Positions 54,929-63,833 of a stretch of 64,000 nucleotides of DNA are shown here, piece after piece. The notes under the pieces are model-generated. The model had not been told where the DNA came from, made no database searches, and saw nothing but the letters and a program-made list of their open reading frames with translations. Position 1 is the first letter of the stretch. Every line of letters begins with the position of its first letter. A program made the translations under genes and the position numbers. Origin of the DNA: Phycisphaerales bacterium (GTDB lineage: Bacteria > Planctomycetota > Phycisphaerae > Phycisphaerales > UBA1924); contig JAJDCZ010000001.1 of the NCBI GenBank assembly GCA_029260555.1, positions 1 to 64,000 of the forward strand, in the 5' to 3' direction.

Positions 54929-56235
54929 ATACATCCCTCCAACCCGTAAGTGAGCAAGCCCGAATCGAGTCGCTCGATGTTCTTCGAGGCTTTGCCCTTC
55001 TTGGCATCCTGGCGATGAATATCTACTTGATGGGCTTGCCTTTCGCAGCCTATACCAACCCGACCATCATGGGTGAGCCTTTCACAGACGCAAACAAATG
55101 GACCTACATCGTTGTCCACATGTTGTTTGATTTGAAGATGATAACCATCTTCGCGATGCTCTTTGGCGCAGGAGCCTTGCTCTATGCTGACAAAGCCATC
55201 GAGCGATCAGGGATTTCAGCAGCCCGTTGGCTCTGGCTCCGTCGTATGGGCTGGCTCGCTCTGATTGGACTGCTCCATGCCTATGTCCTGTGGGAAGGCG
55301 ACATTCTTTTCTCATACGCATTCTGTGGCATATTCGCTCTGTGGTGGCTTCGCCGATTGCCAATCTGGGCATTACTTCTGTTTTCAGTTGTTCTCATCGC
55401 AATCAGCCAACTCATGATGCTCTCCTCAGGCTACATAATCTATTTACTTAACAATCCCGCTGGTGTTGAGCAGTTACTCAACTGGGGCATGACTCAACAA
55501 GATATCGATACTCTTGCACACGATCTCATGGCGGAGTTCTCACCAACACAAGAGATGCTCGCTGAACAGATCAGCATCCGACAGGGAAGTTATGCTCAAA
55601 TCCTTCCTGCACGAGCTGGTTTTGCTTTGCAGCTGCAGACTCAAATCCTGATCTTTTTCACCTTCTGGCGTGTCACAGGCACAATGCTCCTGGGTATGGT
55701 TTTCTACCGCCTTGGCTTTCTTACGGGTCAACGCTCCAACAAATGGAACTTCGGTCTGGCGATCGCGGGCTATGGCATAGGCGTGCCAATCGTCATCGCA
55801 GGCATCCTCTTCAACTCCAGCAACAACTTCGACCCGGTTCAGCTTGCTTTCATTGGTCAGCAGTTCAACAGCATCGGTTCCATTTTCGTAGCATTCGGCC
55901 ACATCGGGTTTATCGTCTCACTCGTCAACATGGGGTTGTTTCCCTATCTGCGAAAGGCACTGGCTGCTGTGGGTCAGATGGCGCTCACAAACTATCTCCT
56001 GCATTCACTCTTTGCGATGATCCTGTTTCAGGGTTGGGGCGTTGCACTTTTCGGCAAACTCTCGCGTCTGGAACTGGAACTGGTCGTCATTGGCATCTGG
56101 AGCCTGCAGCTCATTGGCAGCCCCATCTGGCTCTCATATTTTAGATTCGGCCCCGCAGAATGGCTCTGGAGATCACTGACCTACTTCAAACTCCAGCCCA
56201 TGCGCTTGCAGAGATCACCCTCCACACTCGACTAA
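54925..56235 (+). CDS. DUF418 integral membrane protein
   Basis: 436 residues. The start R-I-E-S-L-D-V-L-R-G-F-A-L-L-G-I-L-A-M-N is the DUF418/YeiB signature. About nine transmembrane helices follow, with R-W-L-W-L-R-R-M-G-W-L-A-L-I-G-L-L-H near helix 3 and M-A-L-T-N-Y-L-L-H-S-L near the end; F-G-P-A-E-W-L-W-R-S-L-T-Y is the terminal DUF418 motif. It is related to acyltransferase-3-like membrane proteins, but its reaction is unknown. It shares a 4-base overlap with the HAD gene. Confidence 0.85.
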   Translation: MNTSLQPVSEQARIESLDVLRGFALLGILAMNIYLMGLPFAAYTNPTIMGEPFTDANKWTYIVVHMLFDLKMITIFAMLFGAGALLYADKAIERSGISAARWLWLRRMGWLALIGLLHAYVLWEGDILFSYAFCGIFALWWLRRLPIWALLLFSVVLIAISQLMMLSSGYIIYLLNNPAGVEQLLNWGMTQQDIDTLAHDLMAEFSPTQEMLAEQISIRQGSYAQILPARAGFALQLQTQILIFFTFWRVTGTMLLGMVFYRLGFLTGQRSNKWNFGLAIAGYGIGVPIVIAGILFNSSNNFDPVQLAFIGQQFNSIGSIFVAFGHIGFIVSLVNMGLFPYLRKALAAVGQMALTNYLLHSLFAMILFQGWGVALFGKLSRLELELVVIGIWSLQLIGSPIWLSYFRFGPAEWLWRSLTYFKLQPMRLQRSPSTLD

Positions 56236-56289
56236 CCGGTTCTGGCTGGTAGGCTATGGCATCAAGTCACCGTTCCGGAGTTGCACGCC

Positions 56290-57051
56290 ATGACCCAAAG
56301 CTACCACGCCCTGACAACCGATCACTACATCAACCAGAAGATCGGCCTGAAAATGGAGCTTGCCCAGTCACGCGAAACCGTGCTGGAACTCTTTGATCGC
56401 ATCAGCCGTCAGTTCACGAAGATGGACCAGTTTCGCAAGTACAAGGACGAGCTGGCGCTGGAATCGTCAAGCACCATCGATGGCGAATACCTCTGGATGG
56501 CTATTCGCTCCAACAGCATCCGCTCTGGCGCTGTTAACCCGGGGCCTTCAACATCAGGCTTTGACTTGCACAAACTCATCCTGCAGGTCGCTCCATATTA
56601 TCTGAGCATCAGCCCGCTGGATGTTGACTATATTGAGCTGCTCTTTGGCTTTGATCTGGCAGCCAAGAGTAACCACAACGAAATCGTCATGGAAGCCTTG
56701 CTCGGCGGCTCACCTCTTGCTGATCTGCACTCCTCTCACATGGATCAATGTGTGGATTGTCAACCCACCATTGGCTTTTCGCTTGAGAATGTCGATCAGA
56801 CCGAAGCACACTTTGAAATCAAAACCCGCAACAGCAAAAAATCACGCGATGTAGAATACGCCTCGGAATCAAGAGCTGAGCCCATCAGTGTCTATCTCAC
56901 CGTTCGACGCTATGGCCCGGTTCGGGATATCAAGAATCTTCCTGAGGCCTTTGACACTCTTGCAGCCACAGGCCAGGATCTGGTTGAAACATGCGCGGTC
57001 CCTCGCCTGCTCATCCCCTTGCGCGAAACCATCATCAGTTTCGGTGGCTGA
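56290..57051 (+). CDS. Conserved-looking protein of unknown function
   Basis: 253 residues from ATG 56290, which has CGGAG about 9 bases ahead (TTG 56281 is the alternative). No signal peptide, no transmembrane helix and no enzyme motif that I recognise. A helical N-terminal third (M-E-L-A-Q-S-R-E-T-V-L-E-L-F-D-R-I) precedes an alternating beta region with W-M-A-I-R-S-N-S-I-R and L-L-F-G-F-D-L-A. Codon use and the clean frame argue for a real gene. It is followed by the membrane protein gene after 6 bases, so the two may act together. Confidence 0.6.
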   Translation: MTQSYHALTTDHYINQKIGLKMELAQSRETVLELFDRISRQFTKMDQFRKYKDELALESSSTIDGEYLWMAIRSNSIRSGAVNPGPSTSGFDLHKLILQVAPYYLSISPLDVDYIELLFGFDLAAKSNHNEIVMEALLGGSPLADLHSSHMDQCVDCQPTIGFSLENVDQTEAHFEIKTRNSKKSRDVEYASESRAEPISVYLTVRRYGPVRDIKNLPEAFDTLAATGQDLVETCAVPRLLIPLRETIISFGG

Positions 57052-57057
57052 CCTGAG

Positions 57058-57531
57058 ATGACTCAGTTTGACTTGAACAATCTGCTCCTGCTGACAACAG
57101 ATATCCAATCGCTGAAAAGCCAACCCACCGGTGAGATCCTGTTCTGGGTCGGCATGCTCATGCTCGCCATGCTTGTTCTGGGCACTCTCGTCATGATGAT
57201 CCGCAAAAAACTGCTTTCAGGTGCTTCAGGTGAAACCCACGACATCGGCAGCCTCATGGAACACCTCAGAACACAACATCGCCAGGGACTACTTAGCGAT
57301 GGTGAATATCAGGCTGTCATCTCTGATCTGCGCGATAAAATGATCGCATCCTCCCCTCAATCAAGCGGAAGTAAAACCTTAGCAGCACCTCCAATAGCTG
57401 CTCCTGACACCAACAGTTCAGTTCTCAGACACAAGCCCGGCTTTGATCTCACTGGTGACCCCCTCCCCACCCCCCCCACCCCCCCTCCCCCGCCACCCTC
57501 AAACTCGAAACCACCCTCAGATAGCCCATAA
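57058..57531 (+). CDS. Membrane protein with SHOCT-like segment and Pro-rich tail
   Basis: 157 residues. One transmembrane helix (I-L-F-W-V-G-M-L-M-L-A-M-L-V-L-G-T-L-V-M-M-I) at about 27-48, then a SHOCT-like short helix pair (L-M-E-H-L-R-T-Q-H-R-Q-G-L-L-S-D-G-E-Y), a Ser/Thr-rich part and a tail of Pro, Ser and Thr encoded by C-runs (57462-57493). The tail may be disordered and cytoplasmic. It begins 6 bases after the preceding stop. Function unknown; the SHOCT label is from pattern only. Confidence 0.6.
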   Translation: MTQFDLNNLLLLTTDIQSLKSQPTGEILFWVGMLMLAMLVLGTLVMMIRKKLLSGASGETHDIGSLMEHLRTQHRQGLLSDGEYQAVISDLRDKMIASSPQSSGSKTLAAPPIAAPDTNSSVLRHKPGFDLTGDPLPTPPTPPPPPPSNSKPPSDSP

Positions 57532-57656
57532 ACCCAGTGGGCATCCAAATCTCAGCTTTGAACTGCTCGAAGTAGAGATATGCACCCTGTCAGCCGATAC
57601 AATCCCTAAGCCACGCTTGCATTGTGTGAGGACTGTGTGGCATTTGTGAGGTACCC

Positions 57657-59009
57657 ATGGCGAAGAACCCAAGAGATGGAGACAACTCCGGTTCCAAGAG
57701 TACTACTGGATCAACCGGAGGATCCGATAGCAGCAGCAGTGGAACAGGAGATGGCGGTTTTCGCGGAAGACGCGTCACCACCTGCTCTTTCTGCGGCAAG
57801 TCAAGCAGAGATGTCGGCCCCATGGTCGAAGGCCCCAGCGATGTTTACATCTGCTCGCTCTGCACCGACCTCTGCCAGAACATTTTCAAACAGGAAAAAC
57901 GCCGATCAACCAAACCCCCGCTGTTTGATGAACTGCCCACCCCCAGACAGGTCAAAGAACATCTGGACCAGTATGTCATTGGCCAGGATCTTGCCAAGCG
58001 TGCCCTCGCGGTGGCAACCAGAGGCCATTATCGCAGGCTGCTCCACTCATCTTCTGAGGACAACTCTGTTGAACTCGACAAGTCCAACATCCTTCTTGTC
58101 GGTCCAACGGGCTGTGGTAAAACCCTGATCGCGCGCACACTGGCACGCATCCTCAAGGTTCCCTTTGCCATCGGTGATGCCACAACGCTCACCGAAGCTG
58201 GGTATGTCGGCGAGGATGTCGAAAACCTGCTGCTCAAGCTGCTTCAAAATGCAGATTACGACCTTGAATCTGCCCAGAGAGGCATCATCTATATTGATGA
58301 AATCGACAAGATTGGCAAGACCTCGTCCAATGTTTCCATTACACGCGATGTCTCAGGCGAAGGCGTTCAGCAGTCGCTCTTGAAGATGCTCGAAGGCACC
58401 ATCGCCAATGTTCCGCCTCAAGGTGGCAGAAAACATCCCGAGCAGCAATATATCCAGATCGACACCTCGCAGATCCTGTTCATCTGTGGCGGCTCGTTCG
58501 TTGGTCTTGAAGACATTATTCGCAGACGCATCGGCCACACACGCATCGGCTTTGGTTCGCCAGCAAGCGATGAACAAGCCGAAATCGAGCGTGAAGAGTT
58601 GCTCGCGTTGACCACGCCACAGGACGTCATTGAGTACGGCATGATTCCCGAACTCGTCGGCAGAATGCCCATCGTGGCACCGCTCATGCCGCTCTCGCTT
58701 GACGCACTGATCAATGTGCTTACTGAGCCTAAGAATGCTCTGATTCGTCAGTATCAGCATCAGTTTGAGTGCGAGGGTGCCAAGCTTTCGTTCACGAAAG
58801 AAGCCTTGCACGAAATCGCAGAGCGTGCCCGTTCTCGCAACACCGGTGCTCGCGCTTTGCGAGGCGTTCTCGAAGAGATCATGCTCAATCTCATGTACGA
58901 TCTGCCAGAACTGGAACACGAAGGCCGCGAGTATCTCATTGATATGGACGCTCTTGAGCGCGAAGTCACACTCGAAGACCTTTTGGTCAAACGCAAGGAA
59001 ACCGCCTGA
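57657..59009 (+). CDS. clpX: ATP-dependent Clp protease ATP-binding subunit ClpX
   Basis: 450 residues. A Ser/Gly-rich extension of about 38 residues precedes the zinc-binding domain (C-S-F-C-G and C-S-L-C-T-D-L-C). Walker A is G-P-T-G-C-G-K-T, Walker B is [21 protein letters not shown] marks the sensor-1 side, and [10 protein letters not shown] and G-A-R-A-L-R are the late ClpX motifs. It unfolds substrates and passes them to ClpP. The I-G-F loop reads R-I-G-F-G, as in ClpP-binding ClpX. clpP is not adjacent. GAGG is 6 bases before the ATG, and a strong terminator follows. Confidence 0.95.
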   Translation: MAKNPRDGDNSGSKSTTGSTGGSDSSSSGTGDGGFRGRRVTTCSFCGKSSRDVGPMVEGPSDVYICSLCTDLCQNIFKQEKRRSTKPPLFDELPTPRQVKEHLDQYVIGQDLAKRALAVATRGHYRRLLHSSSEDNSVELDKSNILLVGPTGCGKTLIARTLARILKVPFAIGDATTLTEAGYVGEDVENLLLKLLQNADYDLESAQRGIIYIDEIDKIGKTSSNVSITRDVSGEGVQQSLLKMLEGTIANVPPQGGRKHPEQQYIQIDTSQILFICGGSFVGLEDIIRRRIGHTRIGFGSPASDEQAEIEREELLALTTPQDVIEYGMIPELVGRMPIVAPLMPLSLDALINVLTEPKNALIRQYQHQFECEGAKLSFTKEALHEIAERARSRNTGARALRGVLEEIMLNLMYDLPELEHEGREYLIDMDALEREVTLEDLLVKRKETA

Positions 59010-59034
59010 GTTCAGGCATGATTTCACCCTTCAC

Positions 59035-59061
59035 ACCCCAGCACAACGCTGGGGTTTTTTT
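59035..59061 (+). terminator. Intrinsic terminator of clpX
   Basis: ACCCCAGC and GCTGGGGT form an 8-bp perfect stem around ACAAC, followed by a run of seven T, 25 bases after the clpX stop codon. Confidence 0.92.
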
Positions 59062-59078
59062 ATTGGCTGGCTTATTCG

Positions 59079-60434
59079 CTAGTTCAAATCCAGGCACACG
59101 GTTCTTTGTGAAGGCTCAACTCGAACATGCAGCCGAAGACCGGGAACATCGCTGAATCGGCGCACCAATGCAGGCTCAGATGTGAATAAATGCAGGACAG
59201 CCTCAGCATCATTTACCGATGACCCCAGTAATGGCGCATGATGCCTGAGCCATCCTTGCACGATCATCAACTGCGCTAGTGCAGCAGATGGATCAGAATC
59301 CACAAGGCAGAGTGCATGCACCCGCCCCTTATTGTCCAAAGCCATTTCGATGTCGCTGGCAAATGGACATCTTCCATCCACAAGCGATAAACCATCGACG
59401 AGCGATGACAAATCATCCGCATCCTGTCTCAGCTCGGACTCGCTTTGATCGTATGTAGTTGCTGAGTAACTTGGTTCGTCACACGCTTCAGTAAAGAATG
59501 AACCATCTGATTCAATCGAGGCATCCGATTCATATTGTGGCTGAAGGTTTGCTTCGTAATACACTTCCTCCGGCGTAACTGCAGGCAGATCAATGTGACA
59601 TTCTGCAGGAATCTCACCTCGTTGAGCAGTATCCTGAACCAGACGCAACGCTGCGAAAACCGAAAGGTCCGAAGGCCCGCGATACAGCGCCAGTGATGGT
59701 CCGCCTGTGATCCGGGCATCACAAAGCATCAAATCGATCTTGCGACCCAGGAACGATTCTGCAGCCTGTTGAATCCGACTACCCGCATGATCCGCCTTTT
59801 CTGCTGGCACACCCATGATTGCCAGCGTGATGTCACTCGAACGCACGCATGGAGCTGAACTCATGAGCCGCTTGAGCGTTTGGTATGCTCCAACAATCGC
59901 AGTTTCGCTTGCGCCCGTCAGAATTGTCAGCTTTGCATCACTCTCCTGAGCACCCAGTGACGCAATCATCTCGTGCTCATCACCTTCATCGACACGAATC
60001 AACCATCGCCGAGTGATTGTGCTGGCCTGCTTGATTGCATCGACGATCGAACGAGCAGTGCCCGAGACTTCTGCGGGCATTTTCCCGATCAAATCCAGTG
60101 ATGCATGTTGCTGAGATATGCGCAACATCGCGACAGGCTCGTCCAGTGCCATCTCGCGGGCATATTGCCAGACCCATGCAGAAGCCAGAACCGGCAGATG
60201 ACCAAGAAGCAGGCCACAGATCTGAGGCCGATGAACAACCTGTGTGGTGACAGAAGGCGCGTCCTGCTCATGAAGCTGGGGTTGATCTGGACGATTTGCT
60301 TCAGGTCCAGGCACAGTATCATTGAGGAAAAGGTCAGCAAGTGCATCGTAAGGATCATCGGTCTCTTGCGAGATCGGAAATGGGCCTTGGATTCCCAGTA
60401 TGCTAGTTCCCATCGGTTCCACCGTTGGGTCCAT
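59079..60434 (-). CDS. MinD/FlhG-like protein without P-loop, partner of ParA
   Basis: 451 residues. There is no G-K-(T/S) Walker A anywhere. Yet the stretch L-T-I-L-T-G-A-S-E-T-A-I-V-G-A-Y-Q-T-L-K-R-L, then I-T-L-A-I-M-G-V-P-A-E-K-A and A-E-S-F-L-G-R-K-I-D-L-M-L, matches the order of the later MinD/FlhG elements (T-x-E-x-x-A-I-x-D-A-Y, V-V-N, fLg). It seems to be a deviant-Walker fold that lost the nucleotide site. An acidic N-terminal part and a C-terminal beta part with D-S-D-P-S-A-A-L-A-Q flank it. It begins 2 bases after the ParA stop, with AGGAG ahead, so they are one translation unit. Confidence 0.6.
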   Translation of the reverse strand: MDPTVEPMGTSILGIQGPFPISQETDDPYDALADLFLNDTVPGPEANRPDQPQLHEQDAPSVTTQVVHRPQICGLLLGHLPVLASAWVWQYAREMALDEPVAMLRISQQHASLDLIGKMPAEVSGTARSIVDAIKQASTITRRWLIRVDEGDEHEMIASLGAQESDAKLTILTGASETAIVGAYQTLKRLMSSAPCVRSSDITLAIMGVPAEKADHAGSRIQQAAESFLGRKIDLMLCDARITGGPSLALYRGPSDLSVFAALRLVQDTAQRGEIPAECHIDLPAVTPEEVYYEANLQPQYESDASIESDGSFFTEACDEPSYSATTYDQSESELRQDADDLSSLVDGLSLVDGRCPFASDIEMALDNKGRVHALCLVDSDPSAALAQLMIVQGWLRHHAPLLGSSVNDAEAVLHLFTSEPALVRRFSDVPGLRLHVRVEPSQRTVCLDLN

Positions 60435-60436
60435 AA

Positions 60437-61882
60437 TCAGTTCTCCTGTTGCCTCTGTGCCATTCGTAGTGGCTTGGCAGGGTGCAAAGGTACCACAAAT
60501 GCCTCTGTGCTGCCTGGTTCATCGGGCTTCTTCACATCCTGTTTTGGTAGCTCGCCCGGGGGTGTCATGGGCGGGGGCAGCGGGGTCGATTGTTCATGCT
60601 TTTCAGGCTCTTCATCTGGCTCATCAGGCGGCAGTGGTGCCAATGGTCGAAACGGCAACTTCTGCACTGGTACTGGCTCAACGGGTGATTGTTTTGATGC
60701 TTTGGACAGGTCCACGCCCAGCGTGGTATCAATGGAACTTGTTGTTGAAATCTCGATCGGTGCAGAGACCTGATCGCCAACATAGACACCAGCAATGCTC
60801 ACGGTGTGATTGATGCCAAATGGTGAAGCAGGGTTTTGCGGGGGGCGAGGTGCAGGATCAGCAGGTTTTTCAGTTGATGGCTTTGGAACTTGCACAGCTT
60901 TAGGCATAATCTGCATCGCCCGAGTTCGCTCAACCATCTCACGCGCACGCGCTGAAGCTGAAACACTTGCTTTGGTGGGAATCGAAGCCTGCTTGGCAAG
61001 CCTGGCACCAAGGTCCCGCGTGGCATCCTGCCTTGCAAGAACCGTCACCTTGCGTGTGTCAGATTCATCATGCAATGCAGAATGCTTCAAACTTTGTGTC
61101 TGATCAAGTCTCCAGCAACGGACCAGCCATTGCGCAAGCCTGGTGTAATCAAACGCTGATGTCGAACGAGGTGCGTGCTGAGTCACGATCTGGCCAATGG
61201 ATGCAGCCTCTTTGGCAGCGGGATCTCGCCGAATGACCACAGGTGTGACACGCTTTGAAAAATGACGCTTGATCTGGCTCAACATCTCGACGCACAACTC
61301 ATGCGATTCATCATGCAATGTCGGCAAAATCCAGATCGGGCCAGCCCGCCCCAGCCTGCGACCAAGTGACCGAACGGTATTGACCTGTCGTTCTGCTCCA
61401 CGCATGGAAAAGAAACCGACTTCGACAGGAATCAGCACATCTGTTGCTGCAGCCAGCGCGTTAAATGCCAGAAGCCCGATCGCGGGCGAACAATCAACCA
61501 GGCAGATGTCATATTGATCACGCATGCCTTCAAGAAATCGCGAAAGACGAAACTCGCGATCATTCAAGCCTGCCAGGCCACCCCTTGATGCTTCCAGACC
61601 TGCCAGCCTCATGCGACTGGGAGCAAGATCCAGATGTGCATTCACCTGCCACAGCAGTTTCTCAGTGTCAAACGATTCCGGTGCAGGACTGAGCATTGCA
61701 TCCGCAATATCCTGCTCGATCTGCGACTCTGGAATCCCAAGCCCTGCTGCGCAATGTGACTGCGGATCCAGATCAACCAGCAGCGTACGCCATCCCTGAT
61801 TCGACAAGATCCCTGCAAGATTGATCGCTGTGGTTGTCTTGCCACAGCCACCTTTTTGATTGATGATGGTGAGAACTCGCAC
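60437..61882 (-). CDS. ParA-family ATPase with long C-terminal tail
   Basis: 481 residues from GTG 61882 (AGGACGG 6 bases ahead); TTG 61927 would add 15 residues. The start V-R-V-L-T-I-I-N-Q-K-G-G-C-G-K-T-T-T is the deviant Walker A of ParA/Soj. V-D-L-D-P-Q-S-H-C follows, and C-L-V-D-C-S-P-A-I-G-L is the Walker B part. After the ATPase core (about 250 residues) comes a long, Pro/Lys-rich, low-complexity tail with P-P-D-E-P-D-E-E-P-E-K. ParA proteins position chromosomes or protein clusters. No parB or parS is visible. It sits upstream of the P-loop-less partner. Confidence 0.88.
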   Translation of the reverse strand: MRVLTIINQKGGCGKTTTAINLAGILSNQGWRTLLVDLDPQSHCAAGLGIPESQIEQDIADAMLSPAPESFDTEKLLWQVNAHLDLAPSRMRLAGLEASRGGLAGLNDREFRLSRFLEGMRDQYDICLVDCSPAIGLLAFNALAAATDVLIPVEVGFFSMRGAERQVNTVRSLGRRLGRAGPIWILPTLHDESHELCVEMLSQIKRHFSKRVTPVVIRRDPAAKEAASIGQIVTQHAPRSTSAFDYTRLAQWLVRCWRLDQTQSLKHSALHDESDTRKVTVLARQDATRDLGARLAKQASIPTKASVSASARAREMVERTRAMQIMPKAVQVPKPSTEKPADPAPRPPQNPASPFGINHTVSIAGVYVGDQVSAPIEISTTSSIDTTLGVDLSKASKQSPVEPVPVQKLPFRPLAPLPPDEPDEEPEKHEQSTPLPPPMTPPGELPKQDVKKPDEPGSTEAFVVPLHPAKPLRMAQRQQEN

Positions 61883-62029
61883 CGGGAACCGTCCTGACAG
61901 GCCCTTTGGCCCATTCGCTTGTGTCAATCCCCTCTCAATCGAATTGCCTTGGATGAATTATCGGAGCAGATCGTTTTTATACTCCAGTTTTCCCCATTTT
62001 CTTCCCAAGCTGATCTCAAACACCCCCGC

Positions 62030-63238
62030 TTACGCGCGAATGGCGTCAATTGCCTGGATCAAGTGCTCGGGGTTGGGCTTGTGGATCATGCAGCAGCGCC
62101 CCAAGGCTCCTGGAATGATCAGCCTTAGCTCGCCTGATTGCACTTTCTTGTCATCCTGCATCGCAGCCATGATCAAATCCGCAGAATCGAGCCCGGCAAT
62201 GCGAACAATCAGCCCCGCTTGGATCAGAATATCGCTGATCAGTTGTAAATCCTGCTGATCCAACATGCCCGCACACTCAGCGTAGCTCGCAGCTGCGATC
62301 AGCCCCAGTCCCACAGCTTCTCCATGGTGCAATGGCGCATCAGCAGGATCACCCGTCGGGGTCAGGTGTTTTACAGGCTCTATGGCGTGTGCAAATGTAT
62401 GGCCAAGATTCAACACAGCCCTGCCAGGGTTGTCGCGGGTCGCGTTGAGCTCATGCTCATCAGCAGCGATGACGCTGGCTTTGACAGCTACATTTCGGGC
62501 GACCAACTCGCACAAGACTTTGGAATCAAGCTTGAGAATCTGACTCAGGTGCTCGCGGGTCCAACTGAGCAACTCGGGATCATTATGATCAGCACAGAGC
62601 AGCCCATGCTTGATGCACTCAGCCAGCCCGGAACGGAAAAAACGCGGGGGAAGAGAGTTCAGCGTGCTGACATCTGCAATGACCGCCTTGGGGTGGTGGA
62701 ATGAGCCCACCATGTTTTTTAAAAGCGTGCCTCGAGCTGGCAGGTTGATGCCGGTTTTTCCTCCGACAGACGCATCGACCATGGCAAGGAGTGTGGTCGG
62801 GCACTGGATGACAGGAATGCCTCGGCGGTAAACCGCAGCAGCAAAGCCAGCCACATCCCCCACTATCCCGCCACCCAGAGCGATGACAACATCGCTGCGC
62901 TCAAACCTTGCCTTGGCAAGCTGATCAAGCAGCGACTGGACCGATTCGTACACCTTTTGCGTCTCAGTCGCGTGGAGCTTTACATGCTCAACACGAAAAC
63001 CCGCAGCCTCGAGCGACTCACTGGCCAGATTTATGCTTGTTTGAGGCAGATTATCGTCCGCGACAAGCAGGGCTGAGCCCTGGATTGCAAGGTTGCTCGC
63101 GATTGTGCCCAGATCTGCAAGCAGATTGGTGCCGATGTGAACAACATATGACGCTGAGGGGGTCTGGACCGCGACCTGCTCTGAAATGAGCGGCGTCGGG
63201 CTGGAACCTGAATCATTGGGTGGCTGACGATGCATCAT
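62030..63238 (-). CDS. aroB: 3-dehydroquinate synthase
   Basis: 402 residues, about 40 more than common, partly as an N-terminal extension. The NAD and metal site is G-G-G-I-V-G-D-V-A-G-F-A-A-A followed by R-G-I-P-V-I-Q-C-P-T-T-L-L-A-M-V-D-A-S-V-G-G-K-T-G. E-C-I-K-H-G and L-N-L-G-H-T-F-A-H-A follow with the zinc His residues. It converts DAHP to 3-dehydroquinate in the shikimate pathway. It begins 11 bases after the rsfS stop, so the two are likely co-transcribed. Confidence 0.94.
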   Translation of the reverse strand: MMHRQPPNDSGSSPTPLISEQVAVQTPSASYVVHIGTNLLADLGTIASNLAIQGSALLVADDNLPQTSINLASESLEAAGFRVEHVKLHATETQKVYESVQSLLDQLAKARFERSDVVIALGGGIVGDVAGFAAAVYRRGIPVIQCPTTLLAMVDASVGGKTGINLPARGTLLKNMVGSFHHPKAVIADVSTLNSLPPRFFRSGLAECIKHGLLCADHNDPELLSWTREHLSQILKLDSKVLCELVARNVAVKASVIAADEHELNATRDNPGRAVLNLGHTFAHAIEPVKHLTPTGDPADAPLHHGEAVGLGLIAAASYAECAGMLDQQDLQLISDILIQAGLIVRIAGLDSADLIMAAMQDDKKVQSGELRLIIPGALGRCCMIHKPNPEHLIQAIDAIRA

Positions 63239-63249
63239 TGTTGCATCGG

Positions 63250-63738
63250 TCAGGTGGGGTCTGAATCCTGACCGAGTCCTGCATGATCGCGCGATGTTTG
63301 CTCGCCGGGGCGTTGCCAGTGGACCCGGGACGCTTCGTTCCAGAGGGTTTCAAGATCGTAATGAGCACGAGCATTAGGCTCAAACAGATGGACAATCATG
63401 TCGACAAAGTCGGCCAGCAGCCAGACAGCATTATCGTCGGTGCTGGAGCGAAATAGCTCGTAATCAGCATCCTTTGCCATATCCCGGACATGATCCAGTA
63501 CGCTTTTCATCTGGCGGTCGGAGGTGCCTGTACCGATCACGATGAAATCTGTGATCTGGCTGATCTGCGTGACATCGAGCACCAGCACATCCTCGCACTT
63601 GTCATCAGCGAGCAGGCGAGCTGCGTCTATGGCAAGCTGACGGGCCTTGGCGGGGTCCGTGGTCGTGCGTGAGGCAAAGGATTCATGATCCTCTGCTGAG
63701 TGGGGTTGATTCATCGGTTTATTGGTCGAGCCTTCCAT
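63250..63738 (-). CDS. rsfS: Ribosomal silencing factor RsfS
   Basis: 162 residues. The core L-A-I-D-A-A-R-L-L-A-D-D-K-C-E-D-V-L-V-L-D-V, I-T-D-F-I-V-I-G-T-G-T-S-D-R-Q and W-L-L-A-D-F-V-D-M-I-V-H-L-F is that of RsfS/DUF143, which binds ribosomal protein uL14 and blocks subunit joining in starvation. The C-terminal extension of about 25 residues is not part of the family core. ATG 63738 lies 7 bases after the minus-strand hexamer TACCCT (63746-63751), with no Shine-Dalgarno; ATG 63714 is the alternative start. First gene of the rsfS-aroB pair, divergent from 63834. Confidence 0.9.
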   Translation of the reverse strand: MEGSTNKPMNQPHSAEDHESFASRTTTDPAKARQLAIDAARLLADDKCEDVLVLDVTQISQITDFIVIGTGTSDRQMKSVLDHVRDMAKDADYELFRSSTDDNAVWLLADFVDMIVHLFEPNARAHYDLETLWNEASRVHWQRPGEQTSRDHAGLGQDSDPT

Positions 63739-63833
63739 ACAGGCAAGGGTAGGCCCGGATCAGATTGCAGGAACAATCGCAGAGCCGGATTCTGGCATCA
63801 GACAGCATGAGAAGATCAGGGTAGACTTGCCCC

